DNA of 64,000 nt from Bacillota bacterium (GTDB taxonomy: Bacteria > Bacillota > Clostridia > Lachnospirales > Lachnospiraceae): the NCBI GenBank assembly GCA_023457255.1, contig JAEWMB010000033.1, positions 197,315 to 261,314 of the forward strand, written 5' to 3'. The stretch's first letter is position 1. Each line of letters starts with the position of its first letter. The notes beneath the pieces were generated by a model, which saw only the letters and a list, made by a program, of their open reading frames with translations, was not told the origin of the DNA and did no database searches. This document shows positions 18,331-27,571 of this stretch, piece after piece. A program made the position numbers and the translations under genes.

Positions 18331-19791
18331 CTATCTTTCGTGCATTCCGGAATTATAGCTATCCAGCAACTGATGCTTCATATGATATAATTCGTTGGAA
18401 AGATCCACATACACATCCTGTGGATTGACCAAACGTCTTGTTTCATCCCATAACGTATGAAGCTCTTCCTGACAATACGTTCTAATATCCATTACTGCCG
18501 GAGATTCGTAAACACACTCACCATTGATAAAGATTGGAAGGAGCATCTCACGCATACGATAGGTTCCCGGTTTTAAATAAGTCTTTTTCCAAGTAGCCAT
18601 TGGATCAAACAGTAATAACGGATTATCCTCCGAATACCTCTCACCCACCAAAGCAATTAAATCTGCCTTAATCTTTCCACTTTCCTTATCATAAATACGA
18701 TAAATTGTTTTATTACCAGGATTGGTAATCTTCCATTGGTTTTCCGACAGCTTAATTTTCGGTACGAACTTATCCTCTCTTTTTATTGCAGCCAGCTTAT
18801 ATACTCCTCCAAATGCGGGACAATCCTTTGAAGTAATAAGATTTGTTCCTACCCCCCAAGAATTAATCTGAGCACCCTGATTCTTTAGCGAATCAATTAA
18901 ATACTCATCCAAATCGCTGGAAGCACAGATGGAAGCCTCGGTAAATCCAGCTTCATTTAACATTTTACGAGCCTTTTTGGATAGATAAGATAAATCACCG
19001 CTATCAAGACGGATTCCATAGCGATTCGTAAGCGTTCCTGCTTCTCTCATTTCCTTAAAAACTTTGATTGCATTTGGTACACCGGAACGAAGAGTATCGT
19101 ACGTATCCACCAGCAATGTAACATTATCCGGAAAAGCTTCCGCATATTTACGAAATGCTGTCAGCTCATCCTCAAAGCTCATAATCCAACTATGAGCATG
19201 GGTTCCCAATGCAGGTATTTCAAACATTTTTGCACTTTGAACATTACTGGTACCAATACATCCGCCAATGACTGCTGCTCTTGCACCCAGTGTTCCTGCA
19301 TCCGGACCTTGCGCTCTGCGAAGACCAAATTCCATGACACCTTCTCCTCGCGCCGCATAGCAGACACGAGAGGCTTTCGTTGCTATTAAACTCTGATGGT
19401 TGATAATATTTAAGATTGCCGTTTCCACAAGCTGAGCTTCCATAATCGGTGCTATCACTTTTACCAGCGGCTCCATCGGAAAGACTACGGAACCTTCCGG
19501 AACTGCATATATGTCACCAGAAAATTTAAAATTTTTTAAATATTCTAAAAAATCTTCCGCAAATATGCTAAGGCTACGGAAATAATCAATATCATCCTGC
19601 TCAAACCTTAAGTTCTTGATATAATCAATTACTTGCTCCAATCCACAGCAAATCGCGTAACCACTGCCAGATGGGTTTGTTCGATAGAATGCATCAAATA
19701 CAACCGTGTCGTTAGTTTTGTTTTTAAAATAACCCTGCATCATAGTCAGCTCATAAAAATCGGTCAACAACGTTAAATTACGTTCAGCCAT
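18331..19791 (-). CDS. pncB: Nicotinate phosphoribosyltransferase
   Basis: 486 residues from ATG at 19791; GGAGG lies eight bases upstream, while the longer frame to 19824 has no site. Makes nicotinate mononucleotide from nicotinate and PRPP in the NAD salvage pathway. Seen: 'LLTDFYELTMMQGYF' at the N-terminus, 'EFGLRRAQGPDAG' (phosphate/PRPP region), 'GTHAHSWIMSF' with the conserved His, and 'IRLDSGDLSYLSKKAR'. These match the long bacterial NAPRTase form. It follows proS on the same strand, but a terminator (19872-19895) and a separate promoter (19842-19870) indicate independent transcription. Confidence 0.93.
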   Translation of the reverse strand: MAERNLTLLTDFYELTMMQGYFKNKTNDTVVFDAFYRTNPSGSGYAICCGLEQVIDYIKNLRFEQDDIDYFRSLSIFAEDFLEYLKNFKFSGDIYAVPEGSVVFPMEPLVKVIAPIMEAQLVETAILNIINHQSLIATKASRVCYAARGEGVMEFGLRRAQGPDAGTLGARAAVIGGCIGTSNVQSAKMFEIPALGTHAHSWIMSFEDELTAFRKYAEAFPDNVTLLVDTYDTLRSGVPNAIKVFKEMREAGTLTNRYGIRLDSGDLSYLSKKARKMLNEAGFTEASICASSDLDEYLIDSLKNQGAQINSWGVGTNLITSKDCPAFGGVYKLAAIKREDKFVPKIKLSENQWKITNPGNKTIYRIYDKESGKIKADLIALVGERYSEDNPLLLFDPMATWKKTYLKPGTYRMREMLLPIFINGECVYESPAVMDIRTYCQEELHTLWDETRRLVNPQDVYVDLSNELYHMKHQLLDSYNSGMHER

Positions 19792-19841
19792 AGCGATATC
19801 CTCCTTCGCGATTATCAAGTGCAATTTTGTGCTAGTACCGC

Positions 19842-19870
19842 ATACTACTCTCTTGGTACCCGCTTTACAA
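19842..19870 (-). promoter_or_regulatory. Probable pncB promoter
   Basis: TTGTAA (19870-19865), 17 bases, TAGTAT (19847-19842). It starts immediately after the proS terminator T run. Confidence 0.55.
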
Positions 19871-19871
19871 A

Positions 19872-19895
19872 AAACGTGTATTACGTAATACTACG
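19872..19895 (-). terminator. Palindromic terminator of proS
   Basis: On minus CGT-A-GTATT-ACGT-AATAC-ACG is followed by TTTTTTG. The core GTATTACGTAATAC (19878-19891) is a perfect 14-base palindrome. Confidence 0.6.
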
Positions 19896-19924
19896 TATGA
19901 GTTACCCAAAGTCATCTTGGTTTA

Positions 19925-21358
19925 TTAATAAGCTTTTCCCCAATATACTAAGGCCTTTGCCTTTTTGCCACAGCATACACAAGTATCGGAAATATGCTCC
20001 GTGGCAAATGGCATACAACGGGAAGTAGCACCTGTTTTTTCCTTAATTTCATCTTCGCAGGTACGTTCTCCACACCACATAGCTTTTATAAAGCCTGGTT
20101 TATTCACTGCGATATCCGTAAATTCTCCGGTAGTGTGAGCCTCGTAGGTATGTGTATCACGATGAAGTCTGGCACGCTCTAACATCTCTTTTTGCATAGT
20201 ATCAAGTATCTCACCAATCTTTGCCTCAATTTCATCAAGAGAGACAACTACTTTTTCTCTCGTATCACGGCGTACAAGAACTGCCTGATTTGCCTCAATA
20301 TCTTTCGGACCTATTTCAACACGTACCGGAATTCCACGCATCTCATGCTCGGAGAATTTCCATCCGGGACTCTTATCGGAATCATCTACCTTAACACGAT
20401 AAGCGGAAAGGGTCTCACAAAGCTCGGAAGCTTTTTCTAATACGCCTTCCTTCTTCTGCATAATTGGGATGATCACTACCTGCGTCGGTGCGATTTTAGG
20501 TGGTAATACAAGTCCGCTATTATCACCATGTACCATGATTAATGCGCCGATGAGACGAGTCGTCATTCCCCAGGAAGTCTGATGTACATACTGCAGTTTA
20601 TTTTCTTTATCGGTATACTGTATGTTAAATGCTTTTGCAAAGCCATCACCGAAGTTATGGCTGGTTCCTGACTGAAGAGCTTTACCATCATGCATTAGAG
20701 CTTCGATGGTATAAGTTGCCTCTGCTCCGGCAAATTTTTCTTTGTCTGTCTTTTTACCCCGAACCATAGGAATTGCCAATATATCTTCACAGAAATCAGC
20801 ATAAAGATTTAACATCTGAATAGTTCTTTCTTCTGCTTCCTCTGCTGTTGCATGTGCGGTGTGTCCTTCCTGCCATAAAAATTCTAAGGTACGTAAGAAA
20901 GGTCTGGTTGTTTTCTCCCAGCGTACGACGGAACACCATTGATTATATAGTTTTGGCAGGTCACGATAAGACTCAATAATATGAGAATAAAAATCACAGA
21001 ATAAAGTTTCTGAAGTTGGTCTGACACATAAACGCTCCTGCAGCTGCTCTCCGCCACCGTGAGTAACCCAGGCAACTTCCGGGGCAAAACCCTCTACATG
21101 ATCTTTTTCTTTATTTAACAAGCTCTCCGGAATAAACATAGGCATATATACATTCTCTACTCCGGTTGCCTTAAATCTAGCGTCCAATTCCTTTTGGATA
21201 TTCTCCCAAATAGCGTATCCTGCCGGACGGAAAATAGTACATCCTCTTACTCCGGAGTAATCCACAAGCTCCGCTTTTTTTACTACATCCGTATACCATT
21301 TTGCGAAATCTTCCTCCATAGAAGTTATGGATTCTACTAATTTCTTATCGTTTGCCAT
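19925..21358 (-). CDS. proS: Prolyl-tRNA synthetase, archaeal/eukaryotic type
   Basis: 477 residues from ATG at 21358, seven bases after AAAGGAG (an ATG two codons earlier sits too close to that site). Class II synthetase with '[16 protein letters not shown]', '[16 protein letters not shown]', '[20 protein letters not shown]' (in part), '[14 protein letters not shown]' and '[16 protein letters not shown]'. The absence of a large editing insertion and the C-terminal zinc-binding cysteines ('CGERTCEDE', '[10 protein letters not shown]') identify the short archaeal/eukaryotic-type enzyme. Controlled by the Pro T-box leader at 21385-21637. Confidence 0.95.
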   Translation of the reverse strand: MANDKKLVESITSMEEDFAKWYTDVVKKAELVDYSGVRGCTIFRPAGYAIWENIQKELDARFKATGVENVYMPMFIPESLLNKEKDHVEGFAPEVAWVTHGGGEQLQERLCVRPTSETLFCDFYSHIIESYRDLPKLYNQWCSVVRWEKTTRPFLRTLEFLWQEGHTAHATAEEAEERTIQMLNLYADFCEDILAIPMVRGKKTDKEKFAGAEATYTIEALMHDGKALQSGTSHNFGDGFAKAFNIQYTDKENKLQYVHQTSWGMTTRLIGALIMVHGDNSGLVLPPKIAPTQVVIIPIMQKKEGVLEKASELCETLSAYRVKVDDSDKSPGWKFSEHEMRGIPVRVEIGPKDIEANQAVLVRRDTREKVVVSLDEIEAKIGEILDTMQKEMLERARLHRDTHTYEAHTTGEFTDIAVNKPGFIKAMWCGERTCEDEIKEKTGATSRCMPFATEHISDTCVCCGKKAKALVYWGKAY

Positions 21359-21384
21359 AATCATTCTCCTTTTAATATTATAAT

Positions 21385-21637
21385 AAAAAAAGGTCCCTTA
21401 AAACAAGGGACCGAAATATCGGTGGTACCACCCAAATTAATTGCCTGCGCAATTCACTCCTATCGTTAACGCCGATTTACGCTGTACTTTATACGGTATG
21501 ATAACTTATTATCAAACCATATGCTTTTAATAAGCATACAGTGCTCCAAGGTAGGTTCTATTCGGTTTCATAAGAGTTTTCACCAACCACTCTCTCTCTA
21601 AAATGAGTTGCCTATATACTATTCCTCTTCATCGCAA
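21385..21637 (-). promoter_or_regulatory. T-box riboswitch, proline, upstream of proS
   Basis: On minus: stem I start GCGATGAAGAGGAATAGTA, specifier loop GAACCTAC with CCT (Pro) followed by A at 21555-21553, T-box core TTTGGGTGGTACCACCGA, then terminator GGTCCCTT/AAGGGACC (21392-21399 with 21405-21412) and TTTTTTT. Uncharged tRNA-Pro should favour readthrough into proS. Confidence 0.92.
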
Positions 21638-21661
21638 TTTTTCAGAATGTAGATTACCATG

Positions 21662-21690
21662 ATTTTATGCCACATACCGGTTTTTGTCAA
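21662..21690 (-). promoter_or_regulatory. Sigma-A promoter of proS leader
   Basis: TTGACA (21690-21685), 17 bases, TAAAAT (21667-21662). Confidence 0.75.
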
Positions 21691-21752
21691 GAATGATTTT
21701 TAGCAAATACAATAGTTCCCCTTCTATAATGCATAAATTATATAGTCACAGC

Positions 21753-22799
21753 CTATTCCTCTGCATATGCAGCAATTACAGTTCTTATAATTACTAAGCT
21801 AAGCGGACCAAGAAAAAAACCAACAACTCCAAAAAGTTGTACCCCCACATACATTGCAATCATACTATATATTGGCTTAATTCCGATTTTATCCCCCAAC
21901 AATTTTGGTTCCAATATCTCACGAACTATCTGGCATAATAAAAATATGCTCATAATAACTGCCGCATGCATAAATTGTTTCTGTATCACCATAACAATTG
22001 CCCAGGGAACTAAGATAAGCCCGCTGCCAAGTACCGGGAAACCATCAAAGAGGCCGACTGCAATACCAATCAATAAGGCATATGGATTTTTAAGTATAAA
22101 AAATCCTATTGCATTGATTGCTGCTATGATTGACATTAAAATCATTTGTGTTTTCATATAAGCAATTCCAGTGTCCGATAACTTCTGCGTAATTTTATGA
22201 ACCGCAGGGTAAAATTCAGATTTTCGAAGCCCTGCCTTATATTCCTCCATATCTTTAATAATCAAAATAGTAGCTACTAAAACAATAAGAAAAATTGCCA
22301 GCATCTCTGCCAACCCAATTGCAATTTTTATTGTTTGAACCGTCATTTTAGGTAGTATGTTCGCTTGAACATATTGTACCAAAGTTGCCATTCCATCATT
22401 CACTACTAATTTTAAGGAACCCTCCTTAAAACCAAATAGTTTATCCCCCGCGACACAGATAATCTCCACCTGCTGAGTAAAATATTGCTCGTAAATCGGA
22501 ATATTTCTTAAAAATAATACAACCTGATTGAATAAAATTCTTCCGAGATAACATAATATTACTGAAATTACTAGTAATAACAAAAGAACGCCAAAACCTC
22601 CGCCAACCACAAGAGGAATTTTTAATTTTCTATGCAAAAAGCCTACTACGGGTCGTAACAGCCAAGCAATAAAGTAAGCAAACAAAAATGGGACAAACAG
22701 CGGTAATAGGTATTTCATACCCACATATACAGCAAGAATTGTCCCAACGGTAAGAAGTAACTTTTTTTGATTTTTTGATAGTTTCACTCTCTTCTCCAA
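21753..22799 (-). CDS. AI-2E family (YtvI-like) integral membrane protein
   Basis: 348 residues from TTG at 22799, which follows GAGGTG by about five bases; no ATG start is available upstream in frame. Eight or so hydrophobic segments with the family layout: two helices at 20-55, a pair at 55-80, a large soluble part, then a C-terminal bundle containing 'ALLIGIAVGLFDGFPVLGSGLILVPWA' (in part) and 'EPKLLGDKIGIKPI'. The last motif is diagnostic of the AI-2E/UPF0118 family. In spore-formers the closest group is YtvI, a sporulation membrane protein; others are Na+/H+ antiporters. Substrate unknown. Confidence 0.85.
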   Translation of the reverse strand: MEKRVKLSKNQKKLLLTVGTILAVYVGMKYLLPLFVPFLFAYFIAWLLRPVVGFLHRKLKIPLVVGGGFGVLLLLLVISVILCYLGRILFNQVVLFLRNIPIYEQYFTQQVEIICVAGDKLFGFKEGSLKLVVNDGMATLVQYVQANILPKMTVQTIKIAIGLAEMLAIFLIVLVATILIIKDMEEYKAGLRKSEFYPAVHKITQKLSDTGIAYMKTQMILMSIIAAINAIGFFILKNPYALLIGIAVGLFDGFPVLGSGLILVPWAIVMVIQKQFMHAAVIMSIFLLCQIVREILEPKLLGDKIGIKPIYSMIAMYVGVQLFGVVGFFLGPLSLVIIRTVIAAYAEE

Positions 22800-23057
22800 A
22801 CAATCACCTCGTATCAATTCTTAGCTGATTCTGATACTATTGTCTGTAGAAGATTTTTATCTATGCCCAAAAACTTAATGTAACATATGCCATTCCTGCG
22901 GATACTTAATCTCCCTGGCTTCCCGGCTTTTGTTAGTTTCTGTTAATCAGTATTCCTAATAGTGTTATGAAAACACAGCCAATACAAGGAAAACCTTATA
23001 ACCCTAACTAAATTAACCTTTTAAAATTGTATTTTAATTTTAACTTTATTTAATTTA

Positions 23058-23813
23058 TTATAAAGTAACCGATACCAAAGGAACTCCTTCCTCTGCCGCC
23101 TGCTTTACAAGTTCCATTCCTTTTATTACCTTATAATCTTCTTCCGTTTTTTCGATAACAATATCACCTTCTAAATAAAGCTTTTCCGGATGCTCCGACA
23201 TCGTTGCATCTTCTATCCCAAGACGCTTTGGAGACATTAATATTTTTGTTTCTTTCCTTTCACCATGTTCTTTGTATTTTACAGCTTCCTCGAAAATAAC
23301 CTTGGAAAGAAGTTCAGGTGTACAGTAAGTGCTGTCCAAAATCAAATTATAATTCGAGAAATTAAAATAATCCAAATTATAAATATCTTTATATCGAATA
23401 TTCTCTGTTTGAGCACGAAGTTTTAATTGCTGTTTCGCATCTTCTAAACTCGTATATTTTTCAACATTTCCACGATTGTCACTATACACGCGGCCAGCAG
23501 CAACATTAAGGCTAACGGATAAAAAAACTTTGAATGATTTTTCAACAAAATTCCAGGCCAATCTGGAATCAAATACAATCGCCTTATCCGGGTTTTCTCG
23601 GCTAATCTTTGCGGTAGTATCATCAATCATATTATCATACTTGTAGTCCCTGCACATGAGTTGGTTCATCTCAAGTACGCTGATTCCTAAATCTTCTGCC
23701 AGCTTACGCTGTACCTTACCCGTAGAATAAATTTCATAATGATGTTCCGATTCTAAAATTTTGCAAATCGTAGATTTCCCGCTTCCAAGATTACCGGTTA
23801 ACGTGATATGCAT
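23058..23813 (-). CDS. Cytidylate-kinase-like P-loop kinase with C-terminal extension
   Basis: 251 residues. Walker A 'LTGNLGSGKSTICK' at residues 4-17, then a nucleoside-monophosphate-kinase-like layout: 'EIYSTGKVQRKLAEDLGIS', 'DYKYDNMIDD', and a lid-like 'RAQTENIRYKDIYNLDYFNFSNY' (in part) that resembles the AAA_17/cytidylate kinase-like group. The last 65 residues ('KETKILMSPKRLGIEDATM' to the end) are an additional segment that I cannot assign. Cytoplasmic. It is not the main CMP kinase type fused to ribosomal protein S1. Substrate specificity is uncertain. Confidence 0.65.
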   Translation of the reverse strand: MHITLTGNLGSGKSTICKILESEHHYEIYSTGKVQRKLAEDLGISVLEMNQLMCRDYKYDNMIDDTTAKISRENPDKAIVFDSRLAWNFVEKSFKVFLSVSLNVAAGRVYSDNRGNVEKYTSLEDAKQQLKLRAQTENIRYKDIYNLDYFNFSNYNLILDSTYCTPELLSKVIFEEAVKYKEHGERKETKILMSPKRLGIEDATMSEHPEKLYLEGDIVIEKTEEDYKVIKGMELVKQAAEEGVPLVSVTL

Positions 23814-24003
23814 TGGTTTTTCCTCCTATTAAAAAGCACAATTTTTTAAGTACAATATTTTCTTCCTATCATAGCATGTCTTATTTCATCTTGAAAGAGT
23901 ATTTTTTAGGAATTTCGCATATTCTCTCCATTCTTATTCTTCCTAAGCTATCTTCTCCCTTACTATTTATCCAATTAACGTACCAGAACACCCTAAATGA
24001 TGC

Positions 24004-24035
24004 AAACAGGAAGCCAGATAACTGACTTCCTGTTT
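24004..24035 (-). terminator. Terminator after the lipoprotein gene
   Basis: AAACAGGAAG (24004-24013) pairs with CTTCCTGTTT (24026-24035), with CAG/CTG inside. The stem carries its T bases within; the plus side continues TTTTATAA, so it could work in either direction. Confidence 0.6.
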
Positions 24036-24121
24036 TATAATTTATAATATTGCCTATAGTTTTATCTATACAGCACTTATGCCAAAAAACCTTTTAAATA
24101 ATTACTTTTATATCCTAAGTC

Positions 24122-24922
24122 CTATTCAAATACAATGGTATCAAATACTTTATTTATCATCTTTAAATTTTCTTTTGATACAGCGGTACCTGCAAGCTGC
24201 ATAATAGTTCCATCCTTTTCAAAATACAGCATCGATTGATATACCTCTGCTGTGGAAGTATCCGCTGACTCTGCACTCGCTGGCAAACTAGCCACAATAT
24301 CAAAAGTAAAGTAATCCTTACCGTCCTTTGTTGTTTTTACAGGCTCTGTAACGTCACAAGTAGCGCCCATACTCGTATACTGAGATTTAACTGCAGTACC
24401 AAAAGTTCCCACTATGGAATCTAAACTAAGTCCGCCAAGCAGATCGGAAGGCATTGTCTGTATTATAAAATTATCAGTAGCACCATTTTCCTGTATTTCC
24501 GAATTTGTAGCTAAAAACAAATAACTCATTCCTTGAGCTTCTATCTCTGTCTTAAGAGCTGCTCCATCTTCATATGCATTACCCATCGTGGTATTTAGAT
24601 AATCATAAGTTTCTCCTTGTTCAAGAATAATCCACTTTTCCGGCATTGTTATAGAAAATCCATAACCTTCGCTCTTATAAGTTGTTCCATCAATGGTTGC
24701 CTTTGGATCAACTAATGCTACCGGAGTTACGGTAGGTGTTGCCACAGCCCCCGTAGGTACTTGCGTGGGCTCTGCGGTAGGTGTTTCCCCAGCCTCTTTC
24801 GTTGGCTCCACGGTTACAGCAGGTGTTAAAATATCATCCTCTTTTTTGCTGCAAGCAGCAAATAAAATGGTTGATAACATTAACATAGTTGCAATTTTTA
24901 AAAACCTTTTATTAATCTTCAT
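24122..24922 (-). CDS. Secreted lipoprotein with Thr/Pro-rich linker
   Basis: 266 residues from ATG at 24922, preceded by AAGGGAGAG; a longer frame to 24958 lacks a site. Signal peptide with lipobox 'ILFAACSKK' (Cys24), then a 45-residue linker rich in T, P, V and E, typical of surface lipoproteins, then a beta-rich domain of about 190 residues starting 'DGTTYKSEGYGFSITMPEKW'. This start resembles PsbP/DUF1795-like domains of small surface lipoproteins, but the match is only suggestive. Attached to the outer face of the membrane. Function unknown. Confidence 0.7.
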   Translation of the reverse strand: MKINKRFLKIATMLMLSTILFAACSKKEDDILTPAVTVEPTKEAGETPTAEPTQVPTGAVATPTVTPVALVDPKATIDGTTYKSEGYGFSITMPEKWIILEQGETYDYLNTTMGNAYEDGAALKTEIEAQGMSYLFLATNSEIQENGATDNFIIQTMPSDLLGGLSLDSIVGTFGTAVKSQYTSMGATCDVTEPVKTTKDGKDYFTFDIVASLPASAESADTSTAEVYQSMLYFEKDGTIMQLAGTAVSKENLKMINKVFDTIVFE

Positions 24923-25057
24923 CTTCTCTCCCTTTCCGATATTTCCGTCTTGTTCCATAAATGTTCAAACTTTATTCTAGCAAAAATATTCTTTTATGGC
25001 AAACGTTTTTTGTAACTTCAACTCTTTTCATGATTATGCTAGACTTTCTAAAAGGAA

Positions 25058-25642
25058 TTATGAAAAATATAATAACTTTGCATGTAACGCTTCCACTTCT
25101 TCTTTATGATGTGTCACAAGGATGACTGTTCTACCGGATAAGGATTCCCTTAGATAAGAAAGTACCTGCACTTTTAAGGCTTCGTCGAAACCCTTCAAAG
25201 GTTCATCCAGAATAATCACATCACTTTTTCTCATCACTGCCCTAACAATCGCTACCCTGCGTTTCATACCACCGCTTAATTTACTTACAGGCTTTCCTTT
25301 ATAATCGCTTAGAGAAACCTTTAAAAACTCTTGCTCTACTTGTTCTGCTGTTATATCAGCGGGCAGCACCATCTGAACGTTTGTAATGGCATCAAAATTC
25401 TCACATAAACGATCCTCTTGAAATACCGCGGAAAATCTTACCTTCTCTAAGCCATAAACTTTACCCAGGGTTGGTTTTATTAATCCCAATAACACCTTCA
25501 CAAAGGTTGTTTTACCAATACCTGAAGCCCCCATAATACCAATAACTTCCCCTTGCTTTATTGTAAGATTTATATCCTTTAGAACCTGTGTTTTATCAAA
25601 ACTCACTGAGACATTCTCAAAGATAATTTCTTTTTCTTTCAA
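25058..25642 (-). CDS. ABC transporter ATP-binding protein (SsuB/TauB-like)
   Basis: 194 residues from TTG at 25642, five bases after GGAG; an ATG four codons upstream has no site and lies against a hairpin. Walker A 'GIMGASGIGKTT' at 35-46, signature 'KLSGGMKRRVAI', Walker B 'VIILDEPLKGFDE' and switch 'ILVTHHKEE'. The chain is short for the family (usually about 250), lacking the usual C-terminal tail. Downstream of a TauC/SsuC-type permease on the same strand. No binding protein gene is adjacent. Substrate cannot be deduced. Confidence 0.82.
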   Translation of the reverse strand: MKEKEIIFENVSVSFDKTQVLKDINLTIKQGEVIGIMGASGIGKTTFVKVLLGLIKPTLGKVYGLEKVRFSAVFQEDRLCENFDAITNVQMVLPADITAEQVEQEFLKVSLSDYKGKPVSKLSGGMKRRVAIVRAVMRKSDVIILDEPLKGFDEALKVQVLSYLRESLSGRTVILVTHHKEEVEALHAKLLYFS

Positions 25643-25656
25643 CCTAACTCCCATCC

Positions 25657-25672
25657 GCGTGCTTTAGCACGC
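25657..25672 (-). promoter_or_regulatory. Hairpin just before the ABC ATPase gene
   Basis: GCGTGC (25657-25662), loop TTTA, GCACGC (25667-25672). It lies 15 bases before the chosen TTG start on minus and leaves its ribosome site (GGGAG) exposed. Without a T run, a processing or stabilising role is more likely than termination. Confidence 0.4.
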
Positions 25673-25866
25673 ATATAAATCAAAATGTTATCCCTATTCT
25701 CCAACCATAGCTTTGGCGCCTGCTGTACAAGTGCCACTATCTGCACTTATACGTACCTTCAATAAAAGAAGCATTACAAACTAACATTCAACGCTTTTTC
25801 TCACTTTTTATAATATTTTAAATTATAGCATATGGTATTACAGCAGTATACGGCAATACCGTACTA

Positions 25867-26631
25867 CTACGATAAGATCATACCGTTTAGTTTTTTTATG
25901 AAACAAAGAATAAGTTTCTCAAAAATTATACTAATCCCGATTATTACAACGGTCCAAGCAAACATCTCTTTTGTCATAAGATATAGTTTAGCCTCATAAA
26001 GTTGTTCTCCAATTGAGTTGTTCGGTAATCCAATTACTTCCGCCGCAATACCCGACTTCCAGCAAAAACCCAAGCCCACCGAACAAGCAGAAACAAAGTA
26101 TGGCATCACAGCAGGAAGATAGATATAGCGAAGCTTCCTAAGTCCGCTCATCTGAAAAACTTCTGCCATTTCAAGTAACTCACCATCGGTTGATTCGACT
26201 CCTTTTAACACATTGGTATAAATGATGGGAAGTACCATAAGAAAAGAAATCAATACCGATAGGTTTCGTGCCTTTACCCATAGTAAAGCTAAGATTACAA
26301 AGGAGGCAACGGGAATGGATTTAATTACTTTCATTGCAACCGTAAAAAACTCTTTTAAAAATACATGATGATAAGCCCCAAGTGATAAAAGTATACCCGC
26401 TGCAACTGCCAGTAAAAATCCCAATGCTATTTTTAGAAAAGAAGACGAAATACTAAGCCAAAAACTTTGCTCAAAGATTAGTCTTGCTAACGCAGTCATT
26501 ACTTGTACGGGGGAAGCAATTAATATATCACTGTTTATCACTATGCTTACTGCTTGCCATAAGACCAGCCATAAGGCAATTGCAAGCAAACTAATGTATC
26601 TTTTATGTATCTGCTTTTTTAAATCTTTCAT
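25867..26631 (-). CDS. ABC transporter permease (SsuC/TauC/ThiX-like)
   Basis: 254 residues from ATG at 26631 (GGAGG five bases upstream; the upstream ATG at 26643 contains that site). Six membrane segments and the binding-protein-dependent transport signature around 'EMAEVFQMSGLRKLRYIYLP' (EAA loop). The 'LWQAVSIVINSDILIASP' start and 'GFCWKSGIAAEVIG' are typical of the nitrate/sulfonate/taurine and thiamine-precursor importers. Partner of the ATPase at 25058. It lies right after trpA on the same strand, with about 170 bases between. The substrate-binding lipoprotein must be encoded elsewhere or is lost. Confidence 0.82.
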   Translation of the reverse strand: MKDLKKQIHKRYISLLAIALWLVLWQAVSIVINSDILIASPVQVMTALARLIFEQSFWLSISSSFLKIALGFLLAVAAGILLSLGAYHHVFLKEFFTVAMKVIKSIPVASFVILALLWVKARNLSVLISFLMVLPIIYTNVLKGVESTDGELLEMAEVFQMSGLRKLRYIYLPAVMPYFVSACSVGLGFCWKSGIAAEVIGLPNNSIGEQLYEAKLYLMTKEMFAWTVVIIGISIIFEKLILCFIKKLNGMILS

Positions 26632-26797
26632 CCTTTCCTCCATACAGTGAATTTTCTCTGCTTAGCTTAATCTTTAAAACAGACAGCATATTTTGAAATA
26701 AAAGAACCTTCTGTAAATTGTTATATAAATATAGCCATACTGCCAAGTTCTATCATATACCATGATACTTACTCTTGACAAGTATAGCTATATACAC

Positions 26798-27571
26798 TTA
26801 CTCACAAATTGCTTTTTTTAACGTTCTTATAAAATCAGCCACCGGCCTGATGCACTGGTTTTGATGTTGTGCAATCAGCTTAACGATTGCACTGCCGACA
26901 ATCACTCCATCCGATATCTTAGCCATCTTCTTTGCTTGTTGCGGTGTAGAAATTCCAAATCCAATGGCACAAGGTATCTTAGTTACCTTCTTTGCCTCTT
27001 CTATCATAATATCCACTTGGTTTCCTATCTCTGCTCTTACTCCGGTTACTCCAAGGGAGGAAACACAATATAAAAACCCTTCTGCTTCCTTCGCTATGGT
27101 TTGTATCCTCTCCTTTGAGGTTGGTGCTATCATGGATATCAATGCAATGTCATGTAATTTACAAAGAGAAAACAACTCTTCCTTTTCCTCATAAGGGAGG
27201 TCAGGAACAATGATTCCATCCATCCCCACCTCCTTGCAGCGCCTTAAAAATCGGTCTGCACCATAGGTATAGATTGGGTTGATATACGTCATAAACACTA
27301 ACGGTACCAAAACCCGGCTTCTTACCCTTGCTATCATATCAAATAGATGATCCGTAGTAGTTCCCGCCTGCAGCGCTCTTTCATTTGCTGCTTGTATGAC
27401 AGGGCCTTCTGCAATCGGGTCGGAGAATGGAATCCCTATCTCGATTAAATCTGCTCCTTCCATCGCCATCTGAAGTATCAGTTCTTCTGTAACCGCTACA
27501 CCCCCGTCTCCCCCTGTAATAAATGTAATAAGAGCCTTTCCCTTTGTAAATGCCTGCTCTATCCTAGTCAT
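26798..27571 (-). CDS. trpA: Tryptophan synthase alpha chain
   Basis: 257 residues. Cleaves indole-3-glycerol phosphate to indole, passed to TrpB. 'FITGGDGG', '[17 protein letters not shown]' with the catalytic Glu/Asp pair region, 'VPDLPYEE' and 'GVTGVR', '[10 protein letters not shown]' phosphate-binding loop. Start overlaps the trpB stop by eight bases with GGGGGTGA upstream. Last gene of the trp operon. Confidence 0.96.
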   Translation of the reverse strand: MTRIEQAFTKGKALITFITGGDGGVAVTEELILQMAMEGADLIEIGIPFSDPIAEGPVIQAANERALQAGTTTDHLFDMIARVRSRVLVPLVFMTYINPIYTYGADRFLRRCKEVGMDGIIVPDLPYEEKEELFSLCKLHDIALISMIAPTSKERIQTIAKEAEGFLYCVSSLGVTGVRAEIGNQVDIMIEEAKKVTKIPCAIGFGISTPQQAKKMAKISDGVIVGSAIVKLIAQHQNQCIRPVADFIRTLKKAICE

